This document shows positions 6,682 to 11,918 of a stretch of DNA of 11,918 nt, piece by piece (within the stretch, counting starts at the first letter, position 1; the number at the start of each line of letters is the position of its first letter). A model generated the notes under the pieces. It saw only the letters and a program-made list of their open reading frames with translations, did not search any database and had not been told where the DNA came from. The DNA is from CAYWNK01 sp047639615. Its GTDB lineage: Bacteria; Planctomycetota; UBA1135; GCA-002686595. Both the position numbers and the translations under genes were made by a program. The DNA is taken from contig JBLIOL010000163.1 in the NCBI GenBank assembly GCA_047639615.1, forward strand, positions 1 through 11,918, written 5' to 3'.

Positions 6682-8456
6682 GCAGCCGCAAGCGCAAGCA
6701 ATCACAGTCCCTGCAAGTAGTGCGCCGCTTCCTGCCGCTACTAGCGGAGCATCGTTGGCGTTTGTTATTGGCGGGCATGCTCTCCCTGGGCGCCGCGACC
6801 CTGACGATCCTCAGCCCCTGGCCGATCAAGTGGATCTTCGATGGCGCGCTCGTACCCCTGGCCGACGTCACTCACGAGCGCAGCTACTACGTCTGGACCG
6901 GCGCCGCAGCGGCCCTGGTGCTGGCCATCAGCAAGGCCCTGCTCGACTACTTCGGCACGCTCAAGACCACCGAGGTTGGGCACGCCTTCACGCGCGCCCT
7001 GCGCCTGCGCATCTTCGATCACCTGACCGAACTCTCGCCGCTCTACCACACGCGCAAGAAGGCCGGCGACCTCTTGCTGCGGCTCATGGGCGACGTGCCC
7101 ATGGTGCGCACCATGCTGGTGGACTCCGGCGTGTTGCTGGTCACGCGCATGGCCCTCGTGGTCGGCACCGTGACGGTCATGTTCCTGGTAGATCCGCTGC
7201 TAGCCGGCGTTCTACTGGCCCTGATGCCGGTCTTGCTGCTCGTCATTCGGCTCATGGCTGGGCGCGTCAAACGCGCCGTTAGGAAGCAACGCCGCAAGGA
7301 AGGCGCCATGGCCGACTTCCTGCACGAGGCCATCAGCGCCAGCACGGTCATCCAAGCCCTAGGCCGCTCGCGCCACACGGTACGCCGCTTCGCACGCAGC
7401 AATCGCCGCACGGCACGCGCCGGCATGAAGGTGGCCAAAGCCGCCGCCGCCATGAGCGCCACCGTCGAGCTCCTATTGGGGGTCTCCCTAGTGGTCGCCA
7501 TGGCCCTCGGCAGTCAGCGTGTGTTGAGCGGCGCCTTGACCACGGGCGAGTTCTTGGTCTTCCTCTCCTACGTGCGCAGCTTGGCGAAGCCGATCCGTTC
7601 CACGGCCAAGCATGCGGCCAAGGTCGCCAAGGGCGCGGCCTGTGGCGAGCGCATCCTGGAAGTGCTCGACGAGGAAAAAGAAGTCCGCTCAAGCGCCGGC
7701 GACCGCACGGCCCCCACGCATCCGACGCGACTCAGCTTCGAGGACGTGAGCTTCCGCTACGGCGATCAGCAACGCGCCCTGAAGGCCATCGATGCGACCC
7801 TAAAGAGCGGCCAGCTAAGCGTACTCTTCGGCCCCAGCGGCGCCGGAAAGAGCACCTTGACAGCCCTCGCCCTGCGGCTCTTCGACCCCGCCCACGGCAG
7901 CGTCCAATTGGACGGCATCAGCCTGCGCGAGTACGACTTGGACTCCCTGCGCAGCTGCTTTGGCGTCAGCTTGCAACGCACCTTCCTCTTCGGTGAGTCG
8001 ATCCGTGAGAACCTCTTCCTCGGGGATCCTGACGCGGACGAAGAAGCCATGTGGGAAGCCCTGCGCTTGGTCGGCGCCGAGGAGCTGGTACGCGGCCTGC
8101 CCGATGCTCTCGACGAGGTCCTAGGTTCCTCCGGCAGCAGCCTCTCCGGTGGACAGCAACGACGCCTGTGCTTGGCGCGCGCCTTCCTGCGGCGCACCCC
8201 GATCCTGATCGTTGACGAGCCCTTCGCTGGCCTCGATCAGGAGTGCGCCCAGCGCGTGGCGCAAGCCCTGCGCGAGTATGCGCGTGAGCATCTGGTGCTA
8301 CTGATCACCCACGATGTGTCGCGGCTTGAAGAGGCCGATCAAGTGCTCTTCCTAGAAGCCGGCCGCCTGCGCGGTAGCGGCACCCATGCACAGCTCATGG
8401 AGAGCCTGCCGCGCTATCAAGAGCTGTGCCGAAGTGGCGTGGAGCGCAACGCATGA
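6678..8456 (+). CDS. Type I ABC exporter, permease fused to ATPase (MsbA/PglK-like half transporter)
   Basis: The product is 592 residues, a normal length for a half-transporter that works as a homodimer in the inner membrane. The membrane domain occupies residues about 20-320, with hydrophobic stretches near 27-50, 72-92, 150-195, 258-278 and 285-305. The ATPase domain (about 350-592) is intact: Walker A GPSGAGKS (385-392), Q-loop Gln433, signature LSGGQ (489-493), Walker B ILIVDE (509-514), D-loop AGLD (517-520) and the switch histidine in LLITHD (His545). The family includes lipid A, lipid-linked oligosaccharide, peptide and drug exporters. The company of three glycosyltransferases points to a glycolipid or lipid-linked glycan as cargo, which is an inference. 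The ATG at 6678 overlaps the preceding stop, with GAAGG 9 bases upstream. It differs from Wzm/Wzt polysaccharide exporters, where ATPase and permease are separate chains. Confidence 0.93.
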   Translation: MSSRKRKQSQSLQVVRRFLPLLAEHRWRLLLAGMLSLGAATLTILSPWPIKWIFDGALVPLADVTHERSYYVWTGAAAALVLAISKALLDYFGTLKTTEVGHAFTRALRLRIFDHLTELSPLYHTRKKAGDLLLRLMGDVPMVRTMLVDSGVLLVTRMALVVGTVTVMFLVDPLLAGVLLALMPVLLLVIRLMAGRVKRAVRKQRRKEGAMADFLHEAISASTVIQALGRSRHTVRRFARSNRRTARAGMKVAKAAAAMSATVELLLGVSLVVAMALGSQRVLSGALTTGEFLVFLSYVRSLAKPIRSTAKHAAKVAKGAACGERILEVLDEEKEVRSSAGDRTAPTHPTRLSFEDVSFRYGDQQRALKAIDATLKSGQLSVLFGPSGAGKSTLTALALRLFDPAHGSVQLDGISLREYDLDSLRSCFGVSLQRTFLFGESIRENLFLGDPDADEEAMWEALRLVGAEELVRGLPDALDEVLGSSGSSLSGGQQRRLCLARAFLRRTPILIVDEPFAGLDQECAQRVAQALREYAREHLVLLITHDVSRLEEADQVLFLEAGRLRGSGTHAQLMESLPRYQELCRSGVERNA

Positions 8457-9748
8457 ACGGTCTTCGCAACTACCAGCGCGACTTTGAGCTGCTCGCCTAC
8501 GCCGGCGAAGCGCAGCTCTGCCCGCCGTCCACGCAGCAACTGCTGGAGTGGATTCAAGAGCACTTGAGCATGCCTGGTCAGAGCGCACCGAACGCCGCCC
8601 AATGGACCTACGCCCGCTGGAAGCCCAGTCAGTCCGTGAGCGCCCTGGCCTCGGTTACGTTGGCCGACGGAAGCCAGCACCTGGTGGGCTGCAAGCGCTT
8701 CCACACGGGAGAGGCCAAACCAACCGGCGCGCGTCCGCGCTGGTCAGCACCTGATGCGCCCCTACGCCCGGCCGCGGTCGTCCCCGGCGCAAACGCCATC
8801 CTCAGCAGCCTAGCGGGCGACCGCGCCTTGGACGGCCTCTCCCAGGTTCTGCGAAAAGGTCACCTGGCGCGCCTGCTGGAGGCCGCTGGCGTGTTCGGCG
8901 AGCACACGCTCAAGGCGCGCAGCTCCTGCGCACAATTGCTGCGCTACAAACCGGAGCGCCGCGCGATCTACGCCTATGTGGCGGACCTACATCGGCCCGC
9001 CCCCAAGCCCCGCCAGCGCAACCTGCTGCTGCGAGTGCTGCCGCCCGCTAACGCGCGCGAGAATGCGCACGCCCGCAACTTGCTGCAGAGCCTCTCGCCA
9101 AAGGACGCCCCCTGGCCGCGCCTGCTGCACCACGAGGATGCGCACGGCTTGCTCATCGAGAGCTGGATCGACGGCCAGGCCCCCGCATCGGATGAGTTCC
9201 ATTCGCCCGACCGACTCGCCGGCCTTTTGGCCCAGCTGCACCGTGTGCCGCTACCCCAAGCTAGCGCTAGGCCTGCGCCCCGATCCGAGCCTTCCCTGGC
9301 CGACTTGGAGCCGCTCTTCGCCCATGACGCCGAGCTCCTAGAGCTCGCCGATCTAAGCCAGATCGCACCCGCCGCGGAGCGCCTGACTTGGGTCCACGGC
9401 GACCTGCACCCGGACCAGATGCTCTGCCAAGCGGACTGCGCGCCGCAGCTCGTCGATTTCGATGAGCTCGGCATCGGTGATCCCTGCCGCGATCTGGCCA
9501 GTTGGATTGCGGACCGCCTGGCGGCCGCTCCGAAACTCACCTGGGGCGAAGCCAGCGGCGCCTGGTTGGACGCCTACGCAAAGGCCGGCGGCGAGCCCTG
9601 CGATGAAGTCCACCTCGCCCGCTGGGTGCGGTATGAGTTGACCCGCCGCGCCGCAGCCACCCTCAGGCGCCTCGAACGCGATGCCCGTTCGCGGGCGCGA
9701 CGCATGCTGGCTTGCGCTGCCCGCCTGGAAACGGAGCTTCGGCGATGA
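8453..9748 (+). CDS. Aminoglycoside-phosphotransferase-fold kinase with a long N-terminal extension
   Basis: The product is 431 residues and a predicted cytoplasmic small-molecule kinase of the APH/choline-kinase superfamily. The catalytic loop is VHGDLHPDQ (residues 314-322), with His315 and catalytic Asp317; the usual metal-binding Asn is Gln322. The metal-binding DFG-equivalent is VDFDELGIGDP (334-344). The N-lobe around residues 161-200 has LLRYKPERRAIYAY and then LLLRVLP, where the position expected to hold the ATP-binding Lys is Arg194. An extra segment of about 150 residues precedes it. That segment contains YARWKPSQSVSA and HLVGCKRF (Lys81), which resembles a second, degenerate N-lobe. 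The ATG at 8453 overlaps the previous stop, with GGAG 8 bases upstream; a further in-frame ATG at 8426 is less likely. Its place in a glycan operon suggests a sugar, lipid-sugar or polyol substrate. Antibiotic resistance is unlikely. The substrate is unknown. Confidence 0.82.
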   Translation: MNGLRNYQRDFELLAYAGEAQLCPPSTQQLLEWIQEHLSMPGQSAPNAAQWTYARWKPSQSVSALASVTLADGSQHLVGCKRFHTGEAKPTGARPRWSAPDAPLRPAAVVPGANAILSSLAGDRALDGLSQVLRKGHLARLLEAAGVFGEHTLKARSSCAQLLRYKPERRAIYAYVADLHRPAPKPRQRNLLLRVLPPANARENAHARNLLQSLSPKDAPWPRLLHHEDAHGLLIESWIDGQAPASDEFHSPDRLAGLLAQLHRVPLPQASARPAPRSEPSLADLEPLFAHDAELLELADLSQIAPAAERLTWVHGDLHPDQMLCQADCAPQLVDFDELGIGDPCRDLASWIADRLAAAPKLTWGEASGAWLDAYAKAGGEPCDEVHLARWVRYELTRRAAATLRRLERDARSRARRMLACAARLETELRR

Positions 9749-10821
9749 CCCAGGTTCTAGGCGCCGGCCTAAGCGCTCTACAGCAGGAGCTCAAGCTCAA
9801 GAGCGACGGCTCCCAGATAGAGCGGGTCGAGGCGCGCAAGGACGGCTCCTTGCTCTTCACCGTGGAGTTGGCTGAGCGCATGCGCTGGTTCCGCTTCCAT
9901 GCGGAGGGCCTGGAAGAGCTGCGCCCGCACAAGGACCGACGCTTGCCCTTGGCCCTCGCCAACGCGGAGGCCATTCGCAACGGCAGTATGGAAGTGCTCG
10001 CCTGGCGACCCGGTAGGCGCATCGCCCTGCTCGAGCACGGGGACTCTCCGCGGGTGCTCAAGGGCTATCGCAAGGGTCGCGCGGAGGAGGCGGCACGCCG
10101 TTACCGACACGCCGCCGCGGCCATGCCCGCGCAAGCGCCCTTCGTAATCCCCCACCTTCAGTCCTGGGATGCGGAGCAAGACGCCCTGTGCCTCACCTGG
10201 GTGGACGGCCAACCCTTGCCCATCAGCAGCCCGCAGGCCAAGACCTTCCGCAAGGTCGGTCAGCTCCTGCGTCAACTGCAGGACGGCTCCAGCACGGAAC
10301 ACATGCAGCCTCACGATGCACTGGCTGAGCTGCAGTTATTGGAGGATCTGGCCCTGCGCGTGGAACGCCTAACCCCGCTCCCCTCCGGCTGGCGCGAGCA
10401 ACTCGCACGGCTGAGCGAGAAGCGCGATTGGGTCCTCGGGCGCGTCTTGCGCACCACCCACCGTGACCTTCACGATGGCCAGCTACTGCGCACAGGTGAA
10501 CGCCTGGTGCTCTTGGACCTGGACCTGCTGTGCGCCGGCGACCCAGCCCTGGACGTGGCGAACCTTACCGCCCAACTGCAGCTGCGCGCTCTTCAAGGAT
10601 TGCGCGAAGCCACCCAGATCAGCGTCGAGGCCTGCTCGCGCGCACTCCTCGAAGGAATCGGCCGCGCGTCCGAGCCGGGCTTCCGCAACGCCCTGCGCTT
10701 CTACCAAGCCAGCACCTTCCTGCGCCTAGCCCTGGTCTACTCCGTACGCCCGCGCTGGACCGCTGTCTGCCCCGAATTGACCACTTTGGCAACTCAGTGC
10801 GTCGAGGACATCGATGATTAA
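9745..10821 (+). CDS. Second aminoglycoside-phosphotransferase-fold kinase
   Basis: The product is 358 residues and a predicted small-molecule kinase. The catalytic loop is THRDLHDGQLL (residues 238-248), with His239, Asp241 and Gln246 in place of the usual Asn. The metal-binding segment is LLDLDLLCAGDPALD (256-270). The N-lobe has LAWRPGRRIALLEH (85-98) and RVLKGYRKGRAEEA (103-116), where Lys106 is the likely ATP-binding lysine. The xxPxRR strand and the His-x-Asp...Gln loop are shared with the preceding kinase, so the two are diverged paralogues. This one keeps the lysine that the other lacks. The start ATG at 9745 overlaps the preceding stop (ATGA), with GGAG 8 bases upstream; an in-frame ATG at 9712 lies within the preceding gene. 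A substrate linked to the exported glycan is inferred from context only. Confidence 0.8.
   Translation: MTQVLGAGLSALQQELKLKSDGSQIERVEARKDGSLLFTVELAERMRWFRFHAEGLEELRPHKDRRLPLALANAEAIRNGSMEVLAWRPGRRIALLEHGDSPRVLKGYRKGRAEEAARRYRHAAAAMPAQAPFVIPHLQSWDAEQDALCLTWVDGQPLPISSPQAKTFRKVGQLLRQLQDGSSTEHMQPHDALAELQLLEDLALRVERLTPLPSGWREQLARLSEKRDWVLGRVLRTTHRDLHDGQLLRTGERLVLLDLDLLCAGDPALDVANLTAQLQLRALQGLREATQISVEACSRALLEGIGRASEPGFRNALRFYQASTFLRLALVYSVRPRWTAVCPELTTLATQCVEDIDD
10804..10808 (+). promoter_or_regulatory. Shine-Dalgarno choosing the start of the outer-membrane barrel gene
   Basis: GAGGA at 10804-10808 is 5 bases before the ATG at 10814. Two other in-frame ATGs follow at 10823 and 10838, but they sit 14 or more bases away. 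The site therefore favours 10814 and an 8-base overlap with the kinase gene. Confidence 0.55.
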
Positions 10822-11918
10822 TATGCGCTGCGTTTGGATGGCTGTACTGCTGCACCTCTGCCTGTCGACTCTGCTGGCGAGCGCCCCTAGCCAGGATCAA
10901 GCTGCGGGCCTGCCGCATTCCGCGCTGGAAGTCGGTCACTGGATCTCGGCCAAGGGCGATCTGGCCGACGGGCGCTTCCGGATCAGCGAATTGGAGGTGC
11001 TTCCGCCCGAGGACCTGGAGACCTTGGTGGGCACCCTCAGCAACCTCGACCAGGATCGTCTGCGCATTCTCGGGCAGGAGGTTCACCTCTCCACCTCCAC
11101 CAGCTGGGATCGTGATCGTAGCAGCGAGACCGCCAGCACCCGGGTGAAGCTCCAAGGGCACTACCGCAGCCCGCGCAAATTTTCGGCCCGCAAGGTGCGC
11201 TATCGGGGTCTGGGACGAGACCAAATCGCCGGCCGAGTGGACGAGATTTCCCCTGTAGCGGGAGGGCTTGTGCTGCGCGTCATGCGCTTCCGCCTGTTCC
11301 TGCCTGCGGACGAAACCCTGCAGAGCGAGGGCAACATCGCCGGGCTTGAGAAGGCCAAGGCGCGTGCTTACTCCAAGGAAGCCGAGCTGCCCCTGGATGA
11401 TGACGACGACATTCCCGGTCGGCACATGCTCTCCGAGTACCTAACCCTCGGTGCGCGCGTCGATTTCTCCAGTGCGTTCGAAGACAACTTCGACCTGGAC
11501 GATGAGCGTGCCCGCGATCGGCGCAACTATGCGGCATCGATCCGCTCGGAGTTGGTTTGGGCTCCCCCGGGTAATTTTTCAGGCCTGATCGGCTTCCGCC
11601 ACAGCACGCGCTACCGCTGGGATGCGGATGACCCCAACGAGACGCGCAATCGCTCGCTCTTCAACGAGGTATACGGCTACTGGTCAGACGTGGGCACGCG
11701 CGGGCTCGATCTGCAGATCGGACGCCAGGACTTCGACGACCCGCGCGAGTGGATTTACGATCACAACCTGGATGCGCTGCGGTTCATCTACCGCCAGCCG
11801 GCCTACAGGCTGGAGCTATCGGCTAGTAAAGTGCTGGGCGCCGGCAGTGCCCGCGACGAGGCCTCCCACAACCTGATCGCCTACCTTTCCAACAGCGACT
11901 CGGACCGGCATCTGGCCG
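10814..11918 (+). CDS. Alginate-export-type outer-membrane barrel with N-terminal OB-like region (partial, C-terminus outside window)
   Basis: The frame is open from ATG 10814 to the right edge (368 codons). The N-terminus is a Sec signal peptide (hydrophobic VWMAVLLHLCLSTLLASA, likely cleavage after residue 24). Residues about 36-165 are a beta-rich region with repeated short units. VGHWISAKGDLADGRFRISE followed by TLVGTLSNL is echoed by LQGHYRSPRKFSARKVRY followed by QIAGRVDEI. This resembles DUF5666-type OB folds. An acidic linker follows (DDDDDIPG, 195-202). From about residue 205 alternating amphipathic strands begin. LDLQIGRQDFDDPREWIYDH and NLDALRFIYRQP (298-329) match the alginate-export (AlgE-like, PF13372) pattern of a 'GRQ..DxREW.yD.NLDA.R' strand pair. 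The predicted role is an outer-membrane conduit for the glycan made by the preceding genes. That role is inferred from family and context. AlgE homologues also occur outside alginate loci, and no alginate genes are seen here. Confidence 0.8.
   Translation, partial: MINMRCVWMAVLLHLCLSTLLASAPSQDQAAGLPHSALEVGHWISAKGDLADGRFRISELEVLPPEDLETLVGTLSNLDQDRLRILGQEVHLSTSTSWDRDRSSETASTRVKLQGHYRSPRKFSARKVRYRGLGRDQIAGRVDEISPVAGGLVLRVMRFRLFLPADETLQSEGNIAGLEKAKARAYSKEAELPLDDDDDIPGRHMLSEYLTLGARVDFSSAFEDNFDLDDERARDRRNYAASIRSELVWAPPGNFSGLIGFRHSTRYRWDADDPNETRNRSLFNEVYGYWSDVGTRGLDLQIGRQDFDDPREWIYDHNLDALRFIYRQPAYRLELSASKVLGAGSARDEASHNLIAYLSNSDSDRHLA

Larger units (their letters stand above)
3170..10821 (+). other. 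Translationally coupled gene cassette (six complete genes, continuing into a seventh)
   Basis: Successive genes share ATGA stop/start overlaps at 4390-4393, 6678-6681, 8453-8456 and 9745-9748. They abut exactly at 5619/5620 (TAG followed by GTG), and the last junction overlaps by 8 bases (10814-10821). There is no space for an internal terminator between genes, so one polycistronic mRNA with coupled translation is the simplest reading. The fixed order is three glycosyltransferases, an ABC exporter, two APH-fold kinases and an outer-membrane barrel. This implies a single pathway for making and exporting a glycoconjugate. Confidence 0.8.

Noticed and set aside
6678..8456. Multidrug efflux pump
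   Set aside because: The fold is compatible, but translational coupling to glycosyltransferases on one side and kinases plus an outer-membrane barrel on the other makes a glycolipid or glycan cargo more likely.
8453..10821. Aminoglycoside antibiotic resistance genes
   Set aside because: The APH fold is shared with many sugar, choline and lipid kinases. The genes are embedded in a glycan operon and carry an atypical Gln in the catalytic loop, so resistance is not supported.
10619..11425. Minus-strand open frame of 268 codons
   Set aside because: It is antisense to the last kinase and the barrel gene, both of which have clear motifs. Its translation shows no recognisable domain.

Overview
The window is GC-rich, protein-dense DNA from a Gram-negative bacterium. 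It encodes a lipoprotein, Sec-exported proteins and an outer-membrane barrel of the alginate-export type. The best taxonomic hint is the end of the minus-strand gene at 1337-2890. It has a run of carboxypeptidase-regulatory-like (Ig-fold) repeats followed by a roughly 135-residue C-terminal domain that begins YCAPANANSTG and carries PGGSQGNLCLG and WNFQCWHRD. I associate this domain with deep-branching Planctomycetota (Saltatorellus/Poly30-like lineages) and to a lesser degree with Myxococcota. This assignment is from memory and was not searched.

Layout. On the minus strand, transcribed leftward, are two secreted proteins. The first (1337-2890) is an Ig-repeat protein with a type I signal peptide. 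Twenty-three bases downstream is a lipoprotein with a beta-helix-type body that runs off the left edge (1-1313). A 279-base divergent intergenic region (2891-3169) holds a perfect TATAAT hexamer facing right, a GCCTAG..CCGGC direct repeat with a hairpin, and a leader that could fold over its own ribosome binding site.

On the plus strand, from 3170 to the right edge, seven genes are packed with no gap; neighbours abut or overlap by 4 or 8 bases. In order they are: a MurG/GT28-like glycosyltransferase, two GT4 glycosyltransferases, a full-length type I ABC exporter (membrane domain fused to ATPase), two different aminoglycoside-phosphotransferase-fold kinases, and an AlgE-like outer-membrane barrel with an N-terminal OB-like region. 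The last gene is cut by the window edge.

Taken together, the plus-strand genes look like a glycoconjugate assembly and export pathway. The glycosyltransferases would build an oligosaccharide, probably on a lipid. The ABC exporter would move it across the inner membrane, the kinases would phosphorylate a sugar or precursor, and the barrel would give passage through the outer membrane. No Wzx/Wzy pair, synthase, initiating phosphoglycosyltransferase or Wza-like channel is visible in the window, so the cassette does not match a textbook capsule, O-antigen or alginate locus. The chemistry of the product cannot be read from the sequence. I saw no tRNA, rRNA, CRISPR array, insertion sequence or clear intrinsic terminator.
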